This document shows, piece by piece, positions 1-7,480 of a DNA stretch of 15,084 bases. Below the pieces are notes generated by a model. The model worked only from the letters and a program-made list of their open reading frames with translations. It was not told the DNA's origin and ran no database searches. How positions within the stretch are numbered: the stretch's first letter is position 1; the number at the start of each line of letters is the position of its first letter. Source of the stretch: Oceanospirillales bacterium (lineage in GTDB: Bacteria > Pseudomonadota > Gammaproteobacteria > Xanthomonadales > SZUA-36); NCBI GenBank assembly GCA_003232965.1, contig QIKG01000218.1, forward strand, positions 1-15,084, written 5' to 3'. The translations under genes and the position numbers were made by a program.

Positions 1-164
1 CCATCAACCAGTGGGTTTTTTTCAAACTGCAGACGCGAGAGTACTCGGGTCTTATGGAAATCAATATCAAAATCCAAATCAACATGTTTTAACCAATGAT
101 TCGGCTGGGTATAGTCTTTGCGATAGATAATATTAGGCTGAGATTCTGCTTGTGACTGTTGCAT
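1..164 (-). CDS. pepN: Aminopeptidase N, N-terminal fragment (runs off the left edge)
   Basis: Only the first 54 codons are present, starting at the ATG at 164-162 and running off the window at base 1. The product begins MQQSQAES and continues with IIYRKDYTQPNHW, then DLDFDIDFHKTRVLS. This resembles the start of gammaproteobacterial PepN (M1 zinc aminopeptidase), where a short Gln-rich leader precedes Y-R-x-D-Y and a DLxFDLDxxKTxV strand of the N-terminal beta domain. PepN is a broad-specificity cytoplasmic aminopeptidase. The catalytic HExxH region lies outside the window, so the assignment rests on this N-terminal pattern alone. The gene is divergent from the PLP-enzyme gene starting at 207, with only 42 bp between start codons. 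Confidence 0.82.
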   Translation of the reverse strand, partial: MQQSQAESQPNIIYRKDYTQPNHWLKHVDLDFDIDFHKTRVLSRLQFEKNPLVD

Positions 165-195
165 TAAAAACTCACTGACTGTGGGAAAGGAGGGT

Positions 196-201
196 ATTAT
201 A
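196..201 (-). promoter_or_regulatory. Candidate -10 hexamer for pepN
   Basis: Read on the minus strand this is a perfect TATAAT. It would start a transcript near 189, giving a leader of about 25 nt before the pepN ATG at 164. No good -35 hexamer is visible 16-18 bp upstream, where the next gene's first codons lie, so the call is tentative. Confidence 0.3.
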
Positions 202-206
202 AACCT

Positions 207-1187
207 ATGACTGATGCGCGCCGAGGTTCTATTCAAGAAATTACACCGGCATTGTTGCCTGCTGCTCAAAAACGGCTGTCTCAGGTTATCACCAAGGTCC
301 CGCTTTTACAAAATACACCACTGGATCAACTGTTTAATTGCCAATTGTTTATTCAGTGCGAAAACCTTCAACCAACCGGCTCGTTTAAATATCGCGGTGC
401 CAGCAATGCGGTTTTGGGAATGTTGGAATCCGCTCAGCTTAGCATCGCTGCGAACTCAGGAGTATGCACCCATTCTTCCGGAAATCACGGCAGAGCTTTG
501 GCAAGAGCAGCCCGGCTAAACGGTTTATCGGCAGACATCGTTTCACCGCATAACGCAGTTACCAGCAAGCTTGAAGCCATGCGTGCGGAGGGCGCAAGCA
601 TACATTTGTGTGAGCCCACCCAGGCCGCCCGTGAAGCGGGTTTGCAGGCACTGGTGGAAAAGGGATTAACCGCAATTCCACCCTATGACCATCCACTGGT
701 AATTGCAGGACAAGGGACCTGGGCACTGGAAATGCTGAATCAGCTGGAAAATCTGGATATTTTGTTGATCCCTGTGGGCGGCGGCGGATTAGCTGCAGGA
801 ACCATTCTTGCCAGAAACCTGATGCAACAAACTGAAGCTAAAACACCGTTAGTGATAGGCGCAGAACCTGAGCAGGCGGATGATTGCTGGCGATCTTTGC
901 AACAGGGTCAGCGAGTGAAAAAACATTACCCGGATACAGCAGCCGATGGTTTACGGGCGCTGATTGGTAGGCTGACTTTTCCCATTATTCAGGCCGGCAT
1001 TACAGATGTTTTACGGGTTACAGAAGCTGGGATAAAGGCCGCCGCCACGCTGGCCACAGTTCATCTGGGTCAAACTATTGAGCCCTCAGCCGCCACTGTG
1101 CTGGCTGCAATCGATGAATACCCTGAAGTATTTTCCGGCCGCAGGGTCGGATTGATTTTAACCGGAGGCAATATCGCAGATGAATAA
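207..1187 (+). CDS. Serine racemase / threonine dehydratase-like PLP enzyme
   Basis: This is a 326-residue fold-type II PLP enzyme of the serine/threonine dehydratase family. Visible motifs are the PLP lysine in GSFKYRGA (K61), the phosphate/substrate loop SSGNHG (about 90-95), the glycine-rich PLP phosphate cup GGGG (191-194) and a C-terminal LTGGN. The length matches the single-domain form; the C-terminal ACT-like regulatory domain of biosynthetic IlvA is absent. E220, A224 and D226 in AEPEQADD match the divalent-cation site of serine racemases, and the serine before GNHG that serves as the second acid/base in racemases is kept. Family knowledge therefore allows serine racemization, Ser/Thr deamination to pyruvate or 2-oxobutanoate, or both; sequence does not decide. 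An AGGAGG stands at 188-193, 13 nt before the ATG, a rather long spacing, but no other in-frame start is near. The 3' end overlaps sixA by 8 nt. Confidence 0.85.
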   Translation: MTDARRGSIQEITPALLPAAQKRLSQVITKVPLLQNTPLDQLFNCQLFIQCENLQPTGSFKYRGASNAVLGMLESAQLSIAANSGVCTHSSGNHGRALARAARLNGLSADIVSPHNAVTSKLEAMRAEGASIHLCEPTQAAREAGLQALVEKGLTAIPPYDHPLVIAGQGTWALEMLNQLENLDILLIPVGGGGLAAGTILARNLMQQTEAKTPLVIGAEPEQADDCWRSLQQGQRVKKHYPDTAADGLRALIGRLTFPIIQAGITDVLRVTEAGIKAAATLATVHLGQTIEPSAATVLAAIDEYPEVFSGRRVGLILTGGNIADE

Positions 1188-1677
1188 ACAACTGATACTG
1201 TTACGGCACGCCAAAGCCGCACACCCGAAGCAACCCATGCGGGATTATGATCGCCCGTTAAAATCGTTCGGATTTCAACAGGCTGAGGCCATAGCCGACT
1301 GGATGGAAGAAGCTGGTATAGAACCCGATGTGGTGTTAGTTTCAGCCGCTAAGCGGACAATGCAAACTATTGAACCTTGGCGAACCCGGCACCCGAATAC
1401 CGTTGTTAAAGAACTGGAATCACTTTACGGAGCCACTACCGGGGAAATTTTATCGCTGGCAGATGCGGAATCCGAAGCCGGTATGATTGTTGTAGTCGGA
1501 CATAACCCGGGGATTGAGTTCAGCCTGCATTATTTAGCCGAACATGATGCCAATCAGCAAAGACACAATCAGAGAATGCGACCCGGAGATTTAGCCTGGT
1601 TGCAGCGTCATGCGGGTGAGCACAGCTGGCAACCCGGAAAAGCTGAACTGCTGCGCCGGTACTCTGCTTTACGGTAG
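1180..1677 (+). CDS. sixA: Phosphohistidine phosphatase SixA
   Basis: This is a 165-residue histidine phosphatase of the short SixA branch (the E. coli protein is about 160 residues). The catalytic RHAKA motif is at residues 9-13, with the nucleophilic H10. R59 lies in SAAKRTMQT, and the second catalytic histidine is H108 in VVGHNPG. SixA proteins remove phosphate from histidine residues in the cytoplasm; in E. coli the target is NPr of the nitrogen phosphotransferase system. The ATG lies inside the last codons of the upstream PLP-enzyme gene (8 nt overlap), so the two are probably co-transcribed and translationally coupled. The gene ends about 5 bp before a large palindromic element and is convergent with msrC. 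The family is clear; the physiological target here is inferred. Confidence 0.88.
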   Translation: MNKQLILLRHAKAAHPKQPMRDYDRPLKSFGFQQAEAIADWMEEAGIEPDVVLVSAAKRTMQTIEPWRTRHPNTVVKELESLYGATTGEILSLADAESEAGMIVVVGHNPGIEFSLHYLAEHDANQQRHNQRMRPGDLAWLQRHAGEHSWQPGKAELLRRYSALR

Positions 1678-1678
1678 T

Positions 1679-1841
1679 TAGTGCCTGACCGAGAAAGAAG
1701 TAACCTACTGCGGAAAAGCTGGATTTGACCAAAATATTCCATTATTTTCATCAAATAGCCCGCTATTCTCTTCAAATAATGAAATATTTTGCTTCAAACC
1801 AGGCTTTCCCTCGCTACGATTCCTTTCTCGGTCAGGCATTA
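1679..1841. repeat. Large imperfect palindrome, MITE/REP-like element
   Basis: The whole stretch folds back on itself. The outer arms 1682-1697 and 1823-1838 are perfect 16-bp inverted repeats (TGCCTGACCGAGAAAG and its complement), and the match extends outward with a TA at each edge (1679-1680 and 1840-1841). The middle arms 1698-1730 and 1791-1822 match imperfectly. The inner arms 1730-1750 and 1771-1791 agree at 18 of 21 positions, and a tip stem AATAGC/GCTATT (1754-1759, 1762-1767) closes it. It fills most of the gap between the convergent sixA and msrC. No transposase is present. Its architecture and flanking TA fit a non-autonomous miniature element or an extragenic palindrome; it may also stall transcription from either side. 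The class assignment is inference. Confidence 0.75.
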
Positions 1842-1897
1842 GAATTAAGATTTAAATTTAGTTTTTCTTTTTGCGCCTTTGCGAGGGTCCCCATTTA

Positions 1898-2368
1898 TTA
1901 CTTGTTAAAATGACTCGCCTCAAGATAAGTTTCAGCAAGGGTCTCAAGCCCTTGTTGATCGACTTGGTCAAAACGATCAGTAACCGGGCTATCCAAGTCC
2001 AGCACCCCGATTAGCCCGCCACCTTTATATAAGGGTACAACCAGCTCGGAGCGTGAATTTACATCGCAGGCGATATGCCCGGGGAATTCATGCACATCTG
2101 CTATCCGCTGGGTTTTGCCGCTGCTGGCGGCCGCACCACAGACCCCCGTGGTTAACGAAATTTCAACACAGGCAGGCTGCCCCTGAAATGGCCCTACCAG
2201 TAAACGCCCATCGCGGAAAAAATAAAACCCGGCCCAATTGACCTGATCGAGCGCATTAAAAATTAGTGCTGCCAGGTTTGCCGCATTGGCCACAGGGTCA
2301 TCTGTGGCAGCCAGCAAGCCCTTTGCCTGAGTAGCGAGGTCCCGATACTGTTCTTCTTTACTGTTCAT
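1898..2368 (-). CDS. msrC: Free methionine-(R)-sulfoxide reductase (GAF domain)
   Basis: This 156-residue protein is a single GAF domain of the fRMsr type. Three cysteines, C67 (PACVEI), C77 (TGVCGAA) and C101 (HIACD), have the 10- and 24-residue spacing of the three redox cysteines of E. coli MsrC, and DVHEFPGHIACD is a family signature. The enzyme reduces free methionine-R-sulfoxide in the cytoplasm, using thioredoxin to recycle its disulfide. It is the last gene of the minus-strand block; its ATG overlaps the end of the DUF938 methyltransferase gene by 11 nt. Downstream lies the palindromic element and then the convergent sixA. No separate promoter is visible, so expression with the hut genes is likely. 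Confidence 0.92.
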   Translation of the reverse strand: MNSKEEQYRDLATQAKGLLAATDDPVANAANLAALIFNALDQVNWAGFYFFRDGRLLVGPFQGQPACVEISLTTGVCGAAASSGKTQRIADVHEFPGHIACDVNSRSELVVPLYKGGGLIGVLDLDSPVTDRFDQVDQQGLETLAETYLEASHFNK

Positions 2369-2990
2369 GTTTAAAAATTAAAATCCTATTGTTAGCTGGC
2401 ATCGGGATATCTTTAATTAGCTGCAGACCAGCTAGTTTAGCCAGCGCTGCCATTTCCTGATAGTCGCGTAAACCCATCTCAGCCGAAGTATTTTTCAGGT
2501 ATTCATGAAACGCTGTGTTACTGGCCGCTGTATCCTCACCGTTATAACGAAATGGCCCGTAAAGCAGAAACAAACCTTCCGGCTTTAGCGCTTTGTGCAC
2601 TCCATTCATCAGGCCACAAACAGCTTGCCATGACATGATATGTACAGTATTTGCGCTGAAGATCGCGTCATATTGTTGGGGCAATCCCCAGTGCGCAGCC
2701 CGGCAATCCAGGCTTAAAGGAGTTGCCATTTGCGAGTTCCCCTGCTGAATAAACCGCGCCTGTATTGCTTCCATATATTCCGGCATTTCGGTCATCTGCC
2801 ATCGAGCCACAGGCAAGTTTTGGGTGAAATATAGCGCATGCATGCCGCCACCGGAACCAATTTCGAGCAAATGGTCACCCGGATTCAAATATTCTTTCAA
2901 AACCTCCAGGATCGGTAGTTTATTGCGTTCACAAGAAGGGTTCTCGGCCAGCACCAGATTGGCGAGATGAGTTTTTTCTGTAGCCATCAA
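2358..2990 (-). CDS. DUF938 family SAM-dependent methyltransferase
   Basis: This is a 210-residue class I methyltransferase-like protein. Motif I is LLEIGSGGGMHALYF, about residues 41-55. It is preceded by the family-typical PSCERNKLPILEVL and followed by SANTVHIMSW around the motif IV position and LYGPFRYNGE further on. This pattern (ERNK near the N-terminus, HIxxW, LYGPF) is characteristic of DUF938 proteins, whose substrate is not known to me. The gene overlaps hutF by 4 nt on its 5' side and msrC by 11 nt on its 3' side, so it is probably translated from one message with them. That context does not establish a role in histidine breakdown. Family call is strong, function open. Confidence 0.85.
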   Translation of the reverse strand: MMATEKTHLANLVLAENPSCERNKLPILEVLKEYLNPGDHLLEIGSGGGMHALYFTQNLPVARWQMTEMPEYMEAIQARFIQQGNSQMATPLSLDCRAAHWGLPQQYDAIFSANTVHIMSWQAVCGLMNGVHKALKPEGLFLLYGPFRYNGEDTAASNTAFHEYLKNTSAEMGLRDYQEMAALAKLAGLQLIKDIPMPANNRILIFKHEQ

Positions 2991-4351
2991 CTTTTCAACA
3001 GCTGCCGCCAGTCGGCTTCAATCCGATCAGCGTTGATATGGTCACCAGCCTCAACTACACAGCGCCCGCCAACCCATACCTGAGATAACATTTCTTGAAC
3101 ACCGGCAAATACCCAGGCATCCAGTATTTGATCGTTTTCTTTATCTACTAACAGCGTGTGTTGTTGATTCAGCACCAGCATATCGGCCCGCTGACCGATG
3201 GCAAAACCTCTGGCTGGCGGTTTCGCCAATGCTTGCAAACCGCCCGATAAAGCGTTTTTATACAGCTCAGCGCCCACGATTTGGCCAGGAGCTGCCAGCA
3301 AGTTTCGTTGCTGGTCACGCAGGCGTTGGCCATATTCCAACCAGCGTAATTCTTCTGTGGCATTAACACACAGATTACTGTCAGAGCCTATACCCCAGGC
3401 ACCACCAAGCTGCTGCCACTGACTTGCTGAAAAAACACCATCCCCTAGATCAGCTTCAGTAGTCGGGCATAAGCCGGCTACCACATTTGCTACACGCATC
3501 ATTTTTAACTCTTGGGTGTCTACATGAGTGGCGTGAATCAGGCACCAACGATCATTTACCGGAAAATTGTCCAGCAACCAACGAACCGGACCAGTGCCAT
3601 AATAATCCACACAGTCTTTTACTTCCTGTTGTTGCTCGGCTATATGAATATGTATTGGGCCTTCAAAATTTAGCTGTGCAAGACCCTCCATCAGCTCCAG
3701 TAACTGTGGCTCGCTAACAGCACGCAACGAATGCGGTGCAACACCCCAGTCGAACTGTTTTGAATGCTCGCAATATTGATCCAACTGACTCAATAACTGC
3801 ATGTAACTACTTAGATCATGTCTGAAGGGTAGTTGTTTTTCTGTCAGCGGCTGCTGCCCAAACCCGGCCCAGCTGTACAACACCGGCAGCAAAGTCATAC
3901 CGATGCCAGCAGTATCGGCAGCCGCTAGTATCCGCATGGATGTTTCAGCCGGGTTTGCATAATGAACCCCGCCCTTCTGGTGATGAAGATAATGAAACTC
4001 TGCAACTGCGGTGTAGCCACCCTTGAGTAACTCCATATAACAATAGGCGCTGACCGCCTCAATAGCTTCAGGGCTTAGTTGCGCGACTTGCTGATACATT
4101 GCCTGGCGCCAGCTCCAGAAGCTGTCATCGCCCTTGCCACGCAAACCCGTTTTACCGACCAAACTGCGTTGAAATGCATGACTGTGTAAGTTCACCATGC
4201 CGGGTATGACCACACCCTGAAGACTAGCATCACAATTTTCTGCACTACCCGGAGAAATATTTATAATCATTCCGTCTGCATCAACGCTGATTACGCGTGC
4301 TGAGCGCCAGCCACAATCTGTCAACAAACTAGGTGCAAAAAATGTCTTCAC
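2987..4351 (-). CDS. hutF: Formimidoylglutamate deiminase
   Basis: This amidohydrolase-superfamily enzyme converts N-formimino-L-glutamate to N-formyl-L-glutamate plus ammonia, the fourth step of the five-step histidine route. Seen motifs are the metal-binding pair in NLHSHAFQR (H56 and H58 from the chosen start), DSFWSWR, GYTAVAEFHYLHH, the mid-protein HIHIAEQQ, LIHATH, and GIGSDSN, whose Asp is the usual last metal ligand/acid-base. The chosen start is a GTG at 4351 forming a GTGA overlap with the hutG stop, with GGAAGG 10 nt upstream. It gives 454 residues, close to the Pseudomonas HutF length. Another GTG at 4369 would add six residues and has a weaker ribosome site. Together with HutG it forms the formylglutamate branch; the earlier enzymes HutH, HutU and HutI are not encoded here. 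Confidence 0.93.
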   Translation of the reverse strand: MKTFFAPSLLTDCGWRSARVISVDADGMIINISPGSAENCDASLQGVVIPGMVNLHSHAFQRSLVGKTGLRGKGDDSFWSWRQAMYQQVAQLSPEAIEAVSAYCYMELLKGGYTAVAEFHYLHHQKGGVHYANPAETSMRILAAADTAGIGMTLLPVLYSWAGFGQQPLTEKQLPFRHDLSSYMQLLSQLDQYCEHSKQFDWGVAPHSLRAVSEPQLLELMEGLAQLNFEGPIHIHIAEQQQEVKDCVDYYGTGPVRWLLDNFPVNDRWCLIHATHVDTQELKMMRVANVVAGLCPTTEADLGDGVFSASQWQQLGGAWGIGSDSNLCVNATEELRWLEYGQRLRDQQRNLLAAPGQIVGAELYKNALSGGLQALAKPPARGFAIGQRADMLVLNQQHTLLVDKENDQILDAWVFAGVQEMLSQVWVGGRCVVEAGDHINADRIEADWRQLLKS

Positions 4352-5163
4352 GACGGTTCGCCCTTCCACTCAATTAGACTCTCAAGCAATCGTTGAATAG
4401 TCTGCCTAAGTCGAGATGCTTTGCTTTCGTCTATCTGTGGCCATGCGTCCGTAGGCTGCAGGTATGTTGACTGGGATATTTCCAATTGTAAGGCATGAAT
4501 ATTATCAGCGGGCCGTCCAAAGCCTCTGGTAATGGCCCCGCCTTTAAAGCGACCATCAAGAACTCGACTATACTCGGGGGATTCCAAGCTGGCATAGGCA
4601 ACTTCAATCAAAGCAGCGGAGGCACTGCGGCCATCGTAGCTACCCAAGTTTAAGTCTGGCAAAACACCACTGAATAATCCCGGCACCTCGGCAGCGATTG
4701 AGTGCGCATCTAATAAAATTGCAAACCCGTGGCGTTGATTAATGCACTCAAGCTCCAGCCGGATTTTCTGATGGTAGGCATGCCAAATATTCTGCATTAT
4801 CCATTTTTGTTGAGAATCGACTGCAGACTGCTCTAGCCATAAAGGCTGATTATGAAATGTTTTATGTGGAAACAAGCCGCTGGTTTCACTGGCATACAGC
4901 TGGGCATCATCGGGCGGGCGGTTCAAATCGACAACATAACGGGAATAGTTTGCAATTAACATACCTGCGCCAAGTTCATCTGCGCCGGCATAAAGTTCAT
5001 TAACACGCCAATCGGTATCCGGTAGCGTAATAGCATCTGGACTGAGATTTTCCTGCATGCCCTTGAGCAGCCCCAGGCCACTGTGTGGAACCGATATTAA
5101 TAACGGCGTATTCCCGACAGTAAATCGATAAGCCGATAGATTGTTTAATTCACTCATATCCAC
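4348..5163 (-). CDS. hutG: N-formylglutamate deformylase (amidohydrolase)
   Basis: This 271-residue protein of the N-formylglutamate amidohydrolase family hydrolyses N-formyl-L-glutamate to glutamate and formate, the last step of the HutF-type pathway. Visible family motifs are LLISVPHSG (about 21-29), DTDWRVNELY, YVVDLNRPPDD, LLDAHSI (about 151-156, likely metal and catalytic residues), and ITRGFGRP followed by ALQLEISQ near the C-terminus. The GTG at 5163 is preceded by AGG at about 7 nt; an ATG two codons later (5157) is the alternative. It is the first gene of the hutG-hutF-DUF938-msrC block. Only about 30 bp separate it from the pilQ terminator, and no convincing promoter is seen there. 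Confidence 0.93.
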   Translation of the reverse strand: MDMSELNNLSAYRFTVGNTPLLISVPHSGLGLLKGMQENLSPDAITLPDTDWRVNELYAGADELGAGMLIANYSRYVVDLNRPPDDAQLYASETSGLFPHKTFHNQPLWLEQSAVDSQQKWIMQNIWHAYHQKIRLELECINQRHGFAILLDAHSIAAEVPGLFSGVLPDLNLGSYDGRSASAALIEVAYASLESPEYSRVLDGRFKGGAITRGFGRPADNIHALQLEISQSTYLQPTDAWPQIDESKASRLRQTIQRLLESLIEWKGEPS

Positions 5164-5194
5164 AAGTCTACCTGATCCTGATTCGCTACTACAT

Positions 5195-5222
5195 AAAAAA
5201 ACCCGGGAAAACCCGGGTTTTT
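5195..5222 (-). terminator. Intrinsic terminator after pilQ
   Basis: The stem AAAAACCCGGG (5197-5207) pairs with CCCGGGTTTTT (5212-5222) around an AAAA loop, an 11-bp perfect stem. Read on the minus strand it ends in a run of seven T (5201-5195). It lies 26 bp past the pilQ stop codon and just before hutG. Confidence 0.9.
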
Positions 5223-5248
5223 AATTTTTCTAGTTCCTGCTTGCGCGG

Positions 5249-7447
5249 CTATTGTGGTGGCCGGTCAGCCAGGATATTTGGGGTAATGAAAATCAACAGC
5301 TCGCGTTTCTGTGTGTCGGTGCCGCGATTACGGAACGCCGCGCCAAGGTATGGAATATCACCCAGGAACGGTACTTTACTTTCCGATTGGTTGGTTTCGT
5401 GTTGATAAATACCACCTAAAACGACTGTTTCGCCATTATTAACCAATACGCTGGTCATTAATTCTCGGGTATCAATCGCGGGTATCACTGAACCACCTGC
5501 AAGCACAAAGTTATCACCAACCGTATCTTGGCGAACTTCAATATCAAGTTGCACCCGGTTATCCGGTGTAATTAACGGTGTTACCCGTAATTCCAGTACC
5601 GCTTCTTTAAACTCAACCGCGGTAGCACCAGAAGATGCTGCCTGCTGATAAGGAATTTCGACACCTTGTTTAATAAAGGCCTCAGACTGGTTCGCGGTAA
5701 CAATCCGTGGTGAAGAAATAACTTCACCTTGCCCGTCTTCTTCTAGCGCGGTTAACTCCAGATCCAGCAAGATATCACTGGAAAGGAATGACAGACCGAA
5801 TGAACCTGCAGGATTAGCAACCGGTAAATTAACACCATATCGATTACCTAATGCAGGTAATTCAATAATACTGGACCCATCTTCCGGGTCTATTCCAGAG
5901 GCCAGTAAAGAATCCGCACCAGCCCCGGTTCCGCTGAATGCACCCGAATTATTGCCAAAGCTAAACCCGGTAACACCCCAACGCACGCCAATCTGACGAT
6001 TAAAATCACTTCTGGCTATGACAATTCGGGATTCAATTTGCACCTGGCGCACAGCACGATCAAGAACTGCAATCAGGCGTTTAATTTCAGCAATTTTTTC
6101 ATCAGTATCGTTGACCAATAAAGTATTGGTGCGTTCATCAACGGTAACCGAGCCACGCCCGGAGAGCAAGCCAGTTTCTGTGTCTCCGGCGCTTTCAACT
6201 GAGGTCATAATTAATTCTTGTATATCGCTAGCCTTCGCATAGCTGAGCTGAACCAACTCTGTTCGTAAGGGCTCTAGCACTCTGCGGTCTTCAGCGGCCT
6301 GGAGTAACAACCTTTCCCGTTCTGCGATTTCAGCCGCCGGTGCGATCCAGATAATTTCACCATTTTTGCGCATATCGAGATTTTTCGCATCCAGGATAAT
6401 ATCCAAGGCCTGATCCCAGGGGACACTGATCAGGCGCAGGGTCATATTGCCACCTACATTATCTGCAACCACAATATTCAGATCAGATACATCGGCTATC
6501 ATCTGCAGTAATGAGCGAACTTCAATATCCTGGAAATTAAAGGTAACTTTTACACCGTCGTAAGATTTATCTTCAAAAAATTGGATATCATTTGTAGTTG
6601 CTTTTGCTACTTTAGCGGGCTTTTTCACCTCAATGATTAATTGATTGCCACTCTGGTACATGGTGTGGTCATAAGCACCGGCAACGGTTAATACCACCCG
6701 TGAGCCGTCACCTGTTTCACGGGCTTCAATAAAGCGTACCGGGGTAGCGAAATCACTAACATCCAGTCGTTGCTGATTATCCGCCGAAACACCTACATTG
6801 AATAACTCCACATTGATTTTATCGCCCAATTCATTCACTGCAACACTAGCGTCGGACTGGCTCATGGTAATAATAACTCTCGCCTGCCCCGCATCGCCCC
6901 GCCGAAAGTCCAGATTAGTTACCTGGTTTTCCCCAGCACTTGCAGCGCCGGTAGCAAAGTCCGCCAGCGGAATCAGGTTGATGGAAAGCGTGTCACCGGA
7001 AACATCGACTTCATAAGAAGAAGACTGAGTAAGGTCAACGACCAGCCGGGTGCGCTCACCTGCGGTCATAAGGCTGTATTCCTTCACCCCGCCCTGGCCA
7101 ACGAATACCGAATCAAAGCCATCAGCATTGACATTAGGCATATCGACAACCAGTCTGCTGGGGTTGTCGGTCATGAAACTTTTCGGTTCCAACATATCGC
7201 CATTCGTTTGTAAGCTAATGGTTACCGAGCCGTCATCATTCAAATTGTGATCAACGGTTAATAGCTCTGTCGCCATTGAAAATACGGTAACTAACAACAG
7301 TGATAACCCGATTAGTAGTCGAATTACAAGAGCCTGAGGATTCCTTTCACCCTGTACGACCGAGCTGTCTACTGTGCTTATTCCATGCGTCTGCTTGTTC
7401 ATATCACGCCTTCCCTGTGGTCTATCATTAATTCTAATATTTTTCAT
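5249..7447 (-). CDS. pilQ: Type IV pilus outer-membrane secretin PilQ
   Basis: This is a 732-residue secretin that forms the outer-membrane pore for type IV pili. Order of parts: a hydrophobic export segment (about 42-59, RLLIGLSLLLVTVFSMA), two AMIN-type beta domains (about 61-165 and 170-280) expected to bind peptidoglycan, the N0/STN domain (about 295-390, VTFNFQDIEVRSLLQMIAD), an N1 domain (about 393-478), and the secretin barrel (480-730). The barrel ends with the signature VPFLGDIPYLGAAFRNR and then ELLIFITPNI. The first ATG has GAGAGG 5 nt upstream and gives an unusually long stretch before the hydrophobic segment. ATG codon 16 also has a good site (GGAAGG, 6 nt) and would shorten it. 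It is the last gene of pilMNOPQ, 33 bp after pilP. Confidence 0.96.
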   Translation of the reverse strand: MKNIRINDRPQGRRDMNKQTHGISTVDSSVVQGERNPQALVIRLLIGLSLLLVTVFSMATELLTVDHNLNDDGSVTISLQTNGDMLEPKSFMTDNPSRLVVDMPNVNADGFDSVFVGQGGVKEYSLMTAGERTRLVVDLTQSSSYEVDVSGDTLSINLIPLADFATGAASAGENQVTNLDFRRGDAGQARVIITMSQSDASVAVNELGDKINVELFNVGVSADNQQRLDVSDFATPVRFIEARETGDGSRVVLTVAGAYDHTMYQSGNQLIIEVKKPAKVAKATTNDIQFFEDKSYDGVKVTFNFQDIEVRSLLQMIADVSDLNIVVADNVGGNMTLRLISVPWDQALDIILDAKNLDMRKNGEIIWIAPAAEIAERERLLLQAAEDRRVLEPLRTELVQLSYAKASDIQELIMTSVESAGDTETGLLSGRGSVTVDERTNTLLVNDTDEKIAEIKRLIAVLDRAVRQVQIESRIVIARSDFNRQIGVRWGVTGFSFGNNSGAFSGTGAGADSLLASGIDPEDGSSIIELPALGNRYGVNLPVANPAGSFGLSFLSSDILLDLELTALEEDGQGEVISSPRIVTANQSEAFIKQGVEIPYQQAASSGATAVEFKEAVLELRVTPLITPDNRVQLDIEVRQDTVGDNFVLAGGSVIPAIDTRELMTSVLVNNGETVVLGGIYQHETNQSESKVPFLGDIPYLGAAFRNRGTDTQKRELLIFITPNILADRPPQ

Positions 7448-7480
7448 CGTTACCTCTCTCTAAAACTGATTCTGAGTGGG

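Noticed and set aside
195..200. TATTAT as a plus-strand -10 for the PLP-enzyme gene
   Set aside because: It is only 6 bp before the ATG and downstream of the AGGAGG site, so it cannot be that gene's promoter.
1520..1732. 70-codon minus-strand frame overlapping the 3' end of sixA
   Set aside because: It lies largely antisense to the clearly coding sixA and enters the palindrome; no family resemblance or ribosome site.
1679..1841. Reading the palindrome as a simple intrinsic terminator
   Set aside because: It is about 160 bp long and lacks a T run after the outer stem on either strand, unlike the three clear terminators elsewhere in the window.
1871..1885. TTGCGCCTTTGCGAG motif downstream of the palindrome
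   Set aside because: It resembles short intergenic repeats seen in other genomes, but a single copy with no partner in the window is not enough to call a repeat.
1725..1913. 62-codon open frame on the plus strand through the palindrome
   Set aside because: It is made mostly of the palindromic element and low-complexity AT-rich DNA, has no ribosome site and no recognisable family.
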